This document shows, piece by piece, positions 1 through 6,659 of a DNA stretch of 11,932 nt (position 1 is the first letter of the stretch; each line of letters starts with the position of its first letter). Below the pieces are notes generated by a model that ran no database searches, was not told where the DNA came from, and saw only the letters and a program-made list of their open reading frames with translations. The translations under genes and the position numbers were made by a program. Origin of the DNA: CAYNNQ01 sp051748085. GTDB taxonomy: Bacteria > Desulfobacterota > Desulfovibrionia > Desulfovibrionales > Desulfonatronovibrionaceae. The stretch spans positions 1 through 11,932 of the forward strand of contig JBNJHA010000068.1 of assembly GCA_051748085.1 (NCBI GenBank), read 5' to 3'.

Positions 1-303
1 CTGAATCCAGTCCAAAAACTCCGGATTGCCGCCGTTAATGGGCAGGGTGACTATGCACGGGCATTCATAACTGTGCACTTCCTTTATCCGGCGGATCAAA
101 TCGGGAATGCGGTCCACGGTGGTCTTGGCCACGAACGCGGTTTCCTTTTCCTTTTGCACCTCGCCTTTCCACATAAAAACCGAACTCATGTCCGCAAAAA
201 TATTCACGCAAGCGGCCAATTTTTCCTTGATAAGAATTGAGGCAATGCTTTGTGCCTCCTCCTGATTTTCAGCTGTCATGTAGACTAATTTTTTCTCGGA
301 CAT
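1..303 (-). CDS. cutA: CutA-type divalent-cation tolerance protein, C-terminus cut by window edge
   Basis: The reading frame starts at ATG 303 and runs off the left edge after 101 codons. The family is normally about 105-112 residues, so only the last few are missing. CutA hallmarks are visible: the A-A-C-V-N segment at residues 30-34, M-W-K-G-E at 44-48, K-T-T at 60-62 and the strongly conserved H-S-Y-E-C-P-C-I at 77-84, followed by P-I-N-G-G-N and a terminal L-D-W-I. CutA proteins are small trimeric cytoplasmic proteins with a PII-like fold. They were linked genetically to copper/divalent metal tolerance, but their exact role is unsettled. The start is supported by a strong Shine-Dalgarno (GAGGGGGG) four bases upstream. 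The gene is alone on its strand here; the DUF169 gene upstream on the same strand is more than 300 bases away. Confidence 0.93.
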   Translation of the reverse strand, partial: MSEKKLVYMTAENQEEAQSIASILIKEKLAACVNIFADMSSVFMWKGEVQKEKETAFVAKTTVDRIPDLIRRIKEVHSYECPCIVTLPINGGNPEFLDWIQ

Positions 304-353
304 ATCCCCCCTCGCTATAAAGATTTTGCATTCCGGTTAAAGCGTACACAGCC

Positions 354-382
354 CCCGGCACTTAGAAATCATGAGCGCCGGG
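354..382. repeat. Imperfect inverted repeat (hairpin) upstream of cutA
   Basis: CCCGGC at 354-359 pairs with GCCGGG at 377-382. After one mismatch, four more pairs (361-364 with 372-375, one of them a T-G wobble) extend the stem around a 7-base loop. There is no T-run on either side, so it is not a classical intrinsic terminator. It lies about 50 bases upstream of cutA and, if transcribed, would be in the cutA leader. Function is unknown. Confidence 0.5.
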
Positions 383-425
383 CTCAAGACACAAATTTCC
401 CCAAAAAACATTTTTTAAGAGCTGA

Positions 426-438
426 TAAAGCTGCTTTA
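426..438. repeat. 13-bp perfect dyad TAAAGC-T-GCTTTA
   Basis: TAAAGC (426-431) and GCTTTA (433-438) form a perfect inverted repeat around one base. It is about 120 bases upstream of cutA, a position and size that would suit a dimeric regulator. No regulator family is recognised, and a dyad this short could occur by chance. Confidence 0.3.
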
Positions 439-501
439 GAAAAGACTGCCCCCCGCACTTACTTTTTACATTTCCATATAGGTCAGCAGTTATACTTCCA
501 T

Positions 502-613
502 GGATCGGCGACACCGATCCCGGCAGAGATCGGGCAAACTTTCTGTCCGCGGTTCACCCCGCGGGCAGAAATATCTTCCCTTGGCGACCCCAGCGCCTTT
601 AGCGAAGCGGGCG
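502..613. other. Gene-free, highly structured intergenic region (possible ncRNA or dispersed repeat)
   Basis: No convincing gene lies between cutA (start 303) and the DUF169 stop at 636. The part from 502 to 613 is packed with inverted repeats. GGATCGG (502-508) pairs with CCGATCC (514-520). The same CCGATC (514-519) can instead pair with GATCGG (528-533), so two hairpins compete. A long stem follows at 540-571. Then GGCG (583-586) can pair with CGCC (594-597), which can alternatively pair with GGCG at 610-613. No T-run follows these stems, so ordinary intrinsic termination is unlikely. It could be a non-coding RNA, an attenuator-like leader or a member of a dispersed palindromic repeat family. 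The class is not recognised. Confidence 0.45.
540..571 (+). repeat. Strong 13-bp hairpin with 6-base loop
   Basis: TTTCTG (540-545) and CCGCGG (547-552) pair with CCGCGG (559-564) and CAGAAA (566-571) around the loop TTCACC. The only irregular position is T546 opposite G565. This is a G-U wobble in RNA read from the plus strand, but an A-C mismatch in RNA read from the minus strand, so the plus strand forms the better stem. It is the strongest secondary structure I found in the window. There is no T-tail. Confidence 0.7.
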
Positions 614-635
614 GTTCAGTCTCAAAAAATATGCT

Positions 636-1448
636 TCAGGACACCAGACCCTGCCATACGGGACGGTCAAAAAAGCTTCCCTCCGCATTTTCTTCCATTT
701 CTTTATATAAGGACCAGGGCATGGAAAAAGTCAACACATCGCGTCCGAGTAATTTTTTTACATTGGCCCGTGCGGAAATATCGGTCATGCCAACTATGGC
801 CCTGGGATTATCCTGTTTACCCTCCTCAAACGGCAAAAGTCCAATGGTCTGGCAGCCGGCGGCAAAGGGAATGCGCACATTATCTATTCCCGGACGGGCG
901 TAATTGGCCAGGACCACTAATGCGGACAATTGTTCAGCGTTTACCGTGAAGGTAACCACCCTGGGCTCTTCATCTTCCCCCACTCCGGAAAGCGGCTTGA
1001 ACAAGACATATGTAGCCGGGACTTCCTGAATGGGCAGCGCGTCAATAAATCCGCCCACTTCTTCCGTCCCCCGGCAATATCGCTCTCCTTCCAGAAAATC
1101 ATCCAGGAAATGTTCGTCCGCGCCGGACTCGCGCATGTTCTCGGCAATATTCTTACCTGCTTCCCAGTCCTTATTCCCTGAGGACAGAAAATGTTTGAAT
1201 CCTTCTTCCCCGCCCGGGAATTGTTTGTACGTGTTCCCGAATCCAAGTCCTACTCCCCCGCCCCAGCAACCGTAGGTGTTGCGGTCAAAAGCCGCGGTCC
1301 TGCCCTTGGCCGCATTGGCAAAGGCAAACATAACGCAGCCGAAGCGCCCCTCTTTAAACTGCAGGGCCTTTTCCGGCTTTTGCTCGGAAAAAGTGATCAC
1401 CACGGGTTCAAAAGACATTGCCAGAACATCCTGAATTCTGCTTTCCAT
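636..1448 (-). CDS. DUF169 family protein
   Basis: The protein is 270 residues from ATG 1448. A TTG at 1454 would add two residues, but the Shine-Dalgarno (GGGAGAG) abuts that codon and sits six bases before the ATG, so the ATG is preferred. Family features visible are an N-terminal E-P-V-V-I-T-F with E-K-P, the C-V-M-F-A segment, a cysteine/glycine-rich Y-G-C-W-G-G-G-V-G-L-G motif near residue 60, and a later A-G-C-Q-T-I segment. No signal peptide or membrane segment is seen. DUF169 proteins are widespread in anaerobes and archaea and have no established biochemical function; the conserved cysteines hint at metal or redox chemistry, which is inference. It is divergent from the ATPase gene at 1599 and followed by the structured region at 502-613. 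Confidence 0.8.
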   Translation of the reverse strand: MESRIQDVLAMSFEPVVITFSEQKPEKALQFKEGRFGCVMFAFANAAKGRTAAFDRNTYGCWGGGVGLGFGNTYKQFPGGEEGFKHFLSSGNKDWEAGKNIAENMRESGADEHFLDDFLEGERYCRGTEEVGGFIDALPIQEVPATYVLFKPLSGVGEDEEPRVVTFTVNAEQLSALVVLANYARPGIDNVRIPFAAGCQTIGLLPFEEGKQDNPRAIVGMTDISARANVKKLLGRDVLTFSMPWSLYKEMEENAEGSFFDRPVWQGLVS

Positions 1449-1598
1449 TACCAACTCTCCCTGTTTTTTATGGTTTTTAACAAATTTTGCCTTTGTTATC
1501 CATTGACATTACCTCCCGTTATATAGTGAATGCGGATGTAACGCAAAGAAGCATAAAATATGGCGGGTATACGCCACCGATTGTTTTGAGGAAAGGAC
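1449..1598. promoter_or_regulatory. Divergent intergenic region with weak promoter-like signals
   Basis: These 150 bases separate the divergently read DUF169 and ATPase genes and must carry both promoters unless transcription enters from elsewhere. A TTGACA at 1503-1508 on the plus strand matches a sigma-70 -35 box, but nothing at the proper distance is a good -10 box (TATAGT at 1522-1527 is too close). A small hairpin, TGGCG (1561-1565) with CGCCA (1572-1576), lies just before the ATPase Shine-Dalgarno (GAGGAAAGG, about 1588-1596). Confidence 0.3.
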
Positions 1599-3302
1599 AT
1601 GGCAGAGATAAGCGATTTGCAGAAAATATTGCATCGAATCGACGGAAAAGGATATGGAGCCTACAAGGATATCCGTGGAAGATATAATCTTGGAAGCTGC
1701 GAGCTGTTTATAGACCATATTCAAAGCGATCCATACGCCCCGCCGAGTCGAATTCGCCTCCGCGTAGACCGGAAGCGAGCCGGATTCCCGCCCGAACTCT
1801 TTTCCGGCAAAATACGCAAAACCGCTTTGGAGGACTATCTGACCCGCTCCTTTATCCGCGAAATCGATTCCCGGGACAATAAGAAAAACAGAATAGAAAT
1901 GGATAGATGCGGCCAGGAAGTCCTGGAACGGACATCCATGCATATTGCTGAATCCATGATCGAGGCTCGGCTTGCCGTCGGACTTCCGGCCAAAGGACGG
2001 CGAATTCTAGGCTATCAAGCCGATCTGCTTTTATGCCGTGATTTACCTTTTATTATAAACAGGGCTCTGATTTACAACAGGCATGATCCGCAAAAAATAA
2101 AAAATCACGTGCAGGTAATAGAAGACCAGGATTGTTTAAGAGGGCTGCTTGAGAAAAATGGCTTGGTGGCCTTTGTCGGTAACAACTCTTTATTGGCCCG
2201 GGAAAGCGGCATAAGCGACCGCCCGCTTGACGGAAGGGACGCCGTAAGATTCCGCAGTCCTTTGGAGGCCGAATGGGTATTTGATTTACCAAACAGGGGT
2301 AAAATCAAAGGGATGGGAATTTCGGCCGGGGTCACAGTCATTGTCGGAGGCGGTTACCACGGCAAATCAACTTTGTTAAAAGCCCTTGAGCGCGGAGTAT
2401 ACAATCATATTCCCGGAGACGGACGGGAATGGGTGGTCACCGATCCCAGTGCGCTTAAAATCAGGGCGGAGGACGGACGGGCGGTCACCGGAGTAAATAT
2501 AAGCCCGTTTATAAACTGTCTTCCGGGTGGACAATCAACTGATTTTTTTACCTGTTCCAATGCCAGCGGCAGCACCTCCCAGGCAGCGAATATTGTCGAA
2601 TCACTGGAAGCCGGAAGCTGTCTTCTGCTGGTGGATGAAGATACCAGCGCCACCAATTTCATGATCCGGGACAGCCGGATGCAGGCCCTGGTTGCCAAGG
2701 AAAACGAGCCCATTACCCCATTTATAGACAGGATAAGGGAACTGCACACCGGCCTGAATGTTTCCACCATAGTGGTCATGGGCGGCTCCGGGGATTATCT
2801 GGGAGAAGCGGACACGGTGATCATGCTTAAGAATTACACTCCGAGCCTGGTAACCGCGACCGCCCGGGAGATCGTTAAAAAATATCCCCGGGAAAGAAAA
2901 GCGGAGACCCAAAACCGGCTCAAACCGGCCTCCCCGCGGCGCATAAGGCCGGAAAGCTTCCATTTGGGACCCAAGGACAAGGTCGGGGCCAAGGGCAGAC
3001 AGGTCATCCGCTTTAAAAAGCAGCCCCTGGAGCTGAATTTCCTGGAGCAGCTTGTACACGAAAGCCAGACCAGGAGCATAGCCGCGGTGTTAAAGATATT
3101 GCCCGGTTACCTGCAAAAAAACAACAACCTTCTTGGAGATGCAGTGGAGCAAATTGTTGAAGACATAAAACAAAACGGACTGGAGATATTGGCCGGCAAT
3201 ACCGGCAGACACCCGGGGAATCTGGCCGAAGTACGTAAACAGGAAATAATGGGAGCAATAAACCGCTTCCGTAAACTTATAACTGAAAGAAGTCATAAAT
3301 GA
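1599..3302 (+). CDS. Predicted ATPase of the ABC class (ABC_ATPase / COG3044 family)
   Basis: This 567-residue soluble protein matches the uncharacterised 'ABC class ATPase' family. The N-terminal 240 residues carry the family's own domain, beginning L-Q-K-I-L-H-R-I-D-G-K-G-Y-G-A-Y-K and including F-I-D-H-I-Q-S-D-P-Y-A-P-P-S. The nucleotide-binding core follows: Walker A G-G-Y-H-G-K-S-T at 251-258, a signature-like S-G-S-T-S-Q-A-A segment near 323-330, Walker B C-L-L-L-V-D-E-D-T-S-A-T-N at 341-353, and a V-V-M-G-G-S-G-D-Y segment at 392-400. The C-terminal 150 residues are basic, then helical. The start has a strong Shine-Dalgarno two bases before ATG. Unlike transporter ATPases there is no canonical LSGGQ motif and no permease of the usual kind nearby. 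The stop overlaps the next gene's start (ATGA at 3299-3302), implying translational coupling to the YitT protein. Molecular function is unknown. Confidence 0.9.
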   Translation: MAEISDLQKILHRIDGKGYGAYKDIRGRYNLGSCELFIDHIQSDPYAPPSRIRLRVDRKRAGFPPELFSGKIRKTALEDYLTRSFIREIDSRDNKKNRIEMDRCGQEVLERTSMHIAESMIEARLAVGLPAKGRRILGYQADLLLCRDLPFIINRALIYNRHDPQKIKNHVQVIEDQDCLRGLLEKNGLVAFVGNNSLLARESGISDRPLDGRDAVRFRSPLEAEWVFDLPNRGKIKGMGISAGVTVIVGGGYHGKSTLLKALERGVYNHIPGDGREWVVTDPSALKIRAEDGRAVTGVNISPFINCLPGGQSTDFFTCSNASGSTSQAANIVESLEAGSCLLLVDEDTSATNFMIRDSRMQALVAKENEPITPFIDRIRELHTGLNVSTIVVMGGSGDYLGEADTVIMLKNYTPSLVTATAREIVKKYPRERKAETQNRLKPASPRRIRPESFHLGPKDKVGAKGRQVIRFKKQPLELNFLEQLVHESQTRSIAAVLKILPGYLQKNNNLLGDAVEQIVEDIKQNGLEILAGNTGRHPGNLAEVRKQEIMGAINRFRKLITERSHK

Positions 3303-4246
3303 GAAAGAGAAAGATACTTCCTTTTGTTTCCTCTTCCTACAAATTTCAGGATCTAAGCAGGAAAATTTTCTATCAGCTAATAATCGGACTGGGAGCGATA
3401 ATATCCGGTTTAGGCTACAGCGTTTTCCAGGTGCCGTTCGATCTAGCCGCCGGCGGACTCAGCGGCCTGGGCATTATTATCAATCATTTCACAGGCCTTC
3501 CGGTTGGAATGCTTTTTCTGGTCATGAACATTCCCCTCCTCTTTCTGGGTTATTATTATCTTGGAAAATGGAGATTCCTGTATTCAACGATATTCGCCAT
3601 TATATGTTTTTCCGCTTCGGTTGACTTTTTTGACCAGATTCTACCCGAAGTCCTTCAAGTCTATCCTATAACCGATGACATACTTTTAAGTGCCATTTAT
3701 GCCGGTATTGTTTACGGTCTGGGCGTGGGAATAATCTTTAGGGCCGGCGGAACCATCGGAGGGACAAGTATTACCGGCAGAATTCTGCACCTCAAAATCG
3801 GATGTCCACTCAGCCAGGCCTATCTATACACCGATGGAGCGGTAATATTCATTGCCGGCCTTGTTTTCGGCTGGGAAAAGGCCTTACTGTCCCTTATAAC
3901 TCTTTTTTTCTGCGGTTTTACCAGTGACTTTGTCCTGGAGGGAGCCAGTCACGTACGCACGGCCATGATCATCACCGACCGTCCCCGGGAACTACGAAAC
4001 GCGCTTATGGCGGGACTTAACCGGGGGATTTCCTACTGGTCAATAATCGGTGGATACACAGACAGCCCGCATACCATGCTCTACTGCACAATAAGCCGTT
4101 CCCAGGTAAAAGATCTGAAATACATCGTGAATCAGGCCGATCCGAACGCGTTCACTGTGGTTGGTGTAGCACAGCAGGCCCTGGGCGGAGGATTTAAGAA
4201 TATGAAGTCCAAAGAAAAAAGGGAAAATGTAAACACAAACGTTTAA
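3299..4246 (+). CDS. YitT family membrane protein (DUF161 plus DUF2179)
   Basis: The protein is 315 residues with about five or six hydrophobic segments in the first 215, roughly 25-46, 50-64, 70-90, 93-111, 128-147 and 178-210. They include the family motifs A-A-G-G-L-S-G-L-G-I-I (50-60), G-I-I-F-R-A-G-G-T-I-G-G-T (144-156) and L-Y-T-D-G (176-180). Residues about 218-300 form the soluble C-terminal DUF2179 domain (T-A-M-I-I-T-D-R through V-V-G-V-A-Q-Q-A-L-G-G-G-F). YitT proteins are inner-membrane proteins of unproven function, probably transporters; DUF2179 resembles small ligand-sensing folds. It begins inside the stop codon of the upstream ATPase, so the two are almost certainly one operon. 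The lysine-rich tail after residue 300 is not part of the domain. Confidence 0.9.
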   Translation: MRKRKILPFVSSSYKFQDLSRKIFYQLIIGLGAIISGLGYSVFQVPFDLAAGGLSGLGIIINHFTGLPVGMLFLVMNIPLLFLGYYYLGKWRFLYSTIFAIICFSASVDFFDQILPEVLQVYPITDDILLSAIYAGIVYGLGVGIIFRAGGTIGGTSITGRILHLKIGCPLSQAYLYTDGAVIFIAGLVFGWEKALLSLITLFFCGFTSDFVLEGASHVRTAMIITDRPRELRNALMAGLNRGISYWSIIGGYTDSPHTMLYCTISRSQVKDLKYIVNQADPNAFTVVGVAQQALGGGFKNMKSKEKRENVNTNV

Positions 4247-4487
4247 TGCAGGGGATACTGTTTACCGGATGGAAAAAATGTTTACCGGACTTTTTGCATA
4301 TATCTGCTGCAAGCCCCCGACTTTCCTCTTCGTAGCGCATAAGAAAATCGCAGGCCGAAAGGATTGGGAGCATAAAATACAAAAATTCATGCTTTTTATC
4401 GAAGATCCAAAATTTGGCCAACAGATACATGAAAGGCAACTATGCAAAGCGGGCGCAGGGAACTTATGATTGGACTATGGATAGGGC
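4247..4487. other. Convergent intergenic region, no supported gene
   Basis: These 241 bases lie between the converging YitT and hexokinase genes. Short open frames exist on both strands, but none has a Shine-Dalgarno or recognisable protein similarity. An 11-bp direct repeat (TGTTTACCGGA) occurs at 4259-4269 and 4279-4289. I see no convincing intrinsic terminator for either operon, although one would be expected here. Confidence 0.5.
4259..4289. repeat. Two direct copies of TGTTTACCGGA with a 20-bp period
   Basis: Copies lie at 4259-4269 and 4279-4289, separated by nine bases. The spacing is about two helical turns, so both copies face the same side of the DNA. That would suit cooperative protein binding, but the position after two converging genes makes an operator role doubtful. 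It could equally be a small tandem duplication. Confidence 0.5.
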
Positions 4488-5831
4488 CTATTTTCGATTT
4501 CTCGCTCTTGTTACCGCGCAGGCTACCGCTCCGCCTTTTCCAGAACCGTCACTGGAAGCCCTGATACGGATTTTATGCGTCTTTTCCACGAAAAGTTCTT
4601 CTAAAGCGCTGCGCAGCTTTTGACCGAAATCCGGATGTTTTTGAAAAAGAGAACCGTCCACGGCCACAATATGCTCGAACTCGAGTTCAGGATCCAGCCG
4701 GGTCAGTACTGCCCCAATCCCGGCCGCGCTGATGCGTGCCGCCCGTCGGGACACTATTCGACAGACTGCCTGTAAAAAATATCTATCCTCCGGCTTGGAG
4801 TGCATTACCCCGTTTTTTTTCAAAAAATCCCTGACAAACAGAAGCCCGCTGTCGGAATCGCTTTCAACCAATGAAATATCCTCGGATCCAAAGGCGGCAT
4901 GCGTGAAGGCAATCCTGTCTTTACCAGAGAACAGGATCTTTTTTTGCACGCACTCATCTAGAATAGTCTTTACCAGCCGTCCCAAATACATTCCGGAGAC
5001 CATTTTTTCCAGGGCCTGTGTTCCGGGATAAGCAGTGCTCTGATCCAGTTTACGGTCATAACAATTCTGTTTCAGGAGATTAAAATTGCCCCATTCCATG
5101 TTTATTATCATATCCGGCCCGTAAGCCCGGGCACCAGGAACTTTTTCAATATTGTCAATTTTTTCCGCATAACAGGCATTGGTTCCTGTACCTAGAATCA
5201 CTCCGACATCCACATCCGGTGAAGCATAAGCCTCGCCAAGCAGCGTACTCACGGTATCGTTGACCAATGCAACTACGTTTACCTCCGGGACGTTGTTTCT
5301 TTTCAGGGCCTCCTTTAAGAGAAAAACCACATCGCTGCCCACGACACCGGAAGCACTGAAGTCCTTTGTCCAGTCCACGAGGATTCCCTTGTTTATCTCT
5401 GTTTGATGCACCGGGAAGGAAAAAACAAACCCCAAATCCCTTCCCGGAGATATTCGGTTTTTCTCCAAAAATGATTTCAGGGCCCGGGCGATAAAGTCGA
5501 AAAGATCGCTGCCCCTTCCATGAGCGCAGTCCTCGGGAATAACCAGGCGGACATGATCACAGATCCGGAAATTGCCCTGCCCGTCCAGATCCAAATCAAG
5601 AATACGAAAATTGGTCCCGCCCAAATCCAGGGCCAGAAAAGAACCTTTTTCCTTTCCGGAAGGCATACCCGCAAAAGAAGGGAGCATGCGCAAAGAGCCG
5701 CTGCCATCCTTTAATCCGTTTTCCATTTCCGTATGGAAATGTTTGATGACTTGCCTCAATTCATCGAGCGAAAAGTGAAATTTTTTTTTAAGATAGGAAA
5801 TAAACTCCGGAGAACGATCAGCATTATCCAT
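4488..5831 (-). CDS. hxk: Hexokinase, eukaryotic type
   Basis: This is a 447-residue ATP-dependent hexokinase of the eukaryotic-type family (two-domain Hexokinase_1/Hexokinase_2 fold), which phosphorylates glucose at C6 in the cytoplasm. Counting from ATG 5831, phosphate-1 L-A-L-D-L-G-G-T-N-F-R is at 66-76, the sugar-binding F-S-F-P-V-H-Q at 137-143, W-T-K-D-F at 154-158, and N-D with the catalytic aspartate at 191-192. Phosphate-2 L-G-T-G-T-N is at 213-218, the M-E-W-G-N-F segment with the substrate-contacting glutamate at 245-250, V-D-G-S at 391-394 and the adenosine-site S-D-G-S-G-K-G-G-A at 427-435. All key residues are present. The frame is open to a TTG at 5909, but that has no ribosome site and would overlap yehW; ATG 5831 has AGGA eight bases upstream and gives the usual family length. 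It follows the osmoprotectant importer by 61 bases on the same strand and is probably cotranscribed. Confidence 0.93.
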   Translation of the reverse strand: MDNADRSPEFISYLKKKFHFSLDELRQVIKHFHTEMENGLKDGSGSLRMLPSFAGMPSGKEKGSFLALDLGGTNFRILDLDLDGQGNFRICDHVRLVIPEDCAHGRGSDLFDFIARALKSFLEKNRISPGRDLGFVFSFPVHQTEINKGILVDWTKDFSASGVVGSDVVFLLKEALKRNNVPEVNVVALVNDTVSTLLGEAYASPDVDVGVILGTGTNACYAEKIDNIEKVPGARAYGPDMIINMEWGNFNLLKQNCYDRKLDQSTAYPGTQALEKMVSGMYLGRLVKTILDECVQKKILFSGKDRIAFTHAAFGSEDISLVESDSDSGLLFVRDFLKKNGVMHSKPEDRYFLQAVCRIVSRRAARISAAGIGAVLTRLDPELEFEHIVAVDGSLFQKHPDFGQKLRSALEELFVEKTHKIRIRASSDGSGKGGAVACAVTRARNRK

Positions 5832-5892
5832 ATAATAGATCCTATTGTACTTCGTCGGATTTAAGAGCGTTTTTTCAGCCTCGGTATCGGCA

Positions 5893-6642
5893 TTACTGCC
5901 CGGCAACAAAAGTTGCGTTTAATTTCTTTTCAATCAGTTCCAGGCCGGAATCGGCAATTATCGCGAAAAGTGCCGCAAGCACGGATCCCTGCAGAATAAA
6001 GGCCGGATTATCGGAAGCCAGACCGGTAATTATTGGTGACCCGAGTCCGCCCGCGCCTATGGTTGCGCCAATGGTTGCCGTACCAATATTGATGACCACC
6101 GAAATCTTGATCCCGGCCATTATAATCGGCAGGGCCAGAGGCAATTCCACCCGACGCAGCCTTTGCCACTCGGTCATGCCCATCCCTGTGGCCGATTCTC
6201 GAACATCGAAGGCCACGGATTGAAGACCGGTGATGGTATTGCGGACCACCGGCAAAAGTCCATAAAGAAAAAGGGCGATAATCGTCGGCTTGGCCCCGAA
6301 TCCCACAACTGGTACAGCCAGGGCCAGGACCGCGACCGGAGGAAAAGTCTGGCCTATGGAAACCAGGCTATTGACCGCGGGCAGAAAATCCCGGCCGCAA
6401 CTCCGGGTCACAAAAATCCCCATGCCCATTCCCGCGCAAACTGAAAAAAAGCTGGAAATGGAAACCAGAATCAGATGTTGCCAAATAAGGCGCCAAAGTC
6501 CGACCCGGGAATACAGATAACCATCAAGCCCGGGGAAAACCGGGGACAGCATTCGCTCCCACACTCCGCCCCAGGAAGCTAAAAGAATAAGGGCCAGAGC
6601 CGGAAAAAACAGCATTGCATTTTGTCTGTATATGCTATGCAT
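5893..6642 (-). CDS. yehW: Osmoprotectant ABC transporter, short permease (YehW type)
   Basis: The 249-residue inner-membrane permease has a first hydrophobic segment at about 9-25, then others near 53-78, 88-115, 118-135, 170-187 and 213-233. The cytoplasmic EAA-like loop that contacts the ATPase is at about 148-174 (R-E-S-A-T-G-M-G-M through L-P-L-A-L-P-I-I). Motifs G-Q-T-F-P-P (97-102), L-L-P-V-V-R-N-T (129-136) and G-A-G-G-L-G (196-201) are typical of the betaine/choline (OpuCB/YehW/ProW) permeases. Length matches E. coli YehW. It is the fourth gene of the importer operon, 17 bases after the ATPase stop, with a GGGG ribosome site seven bases before the ATG. Substrate is inferred from family only. 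Confidence 0.88.
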   Translation of the reverse strand: MHSIYRQNAMLFFPALALILLASWGGVWERMLSPVFPGLDGYLYSRVGLWRLIWQHLILVSISSFFSVCAGMGMGIFVTRSCGRDFLPAVNSLVSIGQTFPPVAVLALAVPVVGFGAKPTIIALFLYGLLPVVRNTITGLQSVAFDVRESATGMGMTEWQRLRRVELPLALPIIMAGIKISVVINIGTATIGATIGAGGLGSPIITGLASDNPAFILQGSVLAALFAIIADSGLELIEKKLNATFVAGQ

Positions 6643-6659
6643 GCGTTACCCCGAATTGG

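Noticed and set aside
502..613. CRISPR array or known riboswitch
   Set aside because: There are no regularly spaced direct repeats, and I recognise no conserved core of cobalamin, SAM, T-box, fluoride or similar switches.
500..949. 149-codon plus-strand open frame (and nested frames at 631-903, 930-1181, 1191-1526)
   Set aside because: They overlap the well-supported DUF169 gene on the other strand or the palindrome-rich region, have arginine/serine/proline-rich antisense-like composition, and lack ribosome sites and recognisable motifs.
4259..4295. Possible terminator after YitT (CCGG...CCGG then TTTTT)
   Set aside because: Only a four-base stem with a long loop; too weak for an intrinsic terminator.
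4194..4439. 81-codon minus-strand frame in the YitT-hexokinase gap
   Set aside because: It begins at TTG without a ribosome site, overlaps the end of the YitT gene, and resembles no family I know.
4269..4469. 66-codon plus-strand frame downstream of YitT
   Set aside because: No Shine-Dalgarno, low-complexity protein with no recognisable domain, and no conserved neighbour relation; a chance frame is more likely.
5832..5909. N-terminal 26-residue extension of the hexokinase from TTG 5909
   Set aside because: No ribosome site at TTG 5909, overlap with the yehW stop, and the ATG at 5831 has AGGA upstream and gives the usual family length.
5903..5916. GCAAC-AAAA-GTTGC hairpin at the end of yehW
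   Set aside because: A five-base stem inside coding sequence with no T-run; could be chance and does not look like a terminator or processing site.
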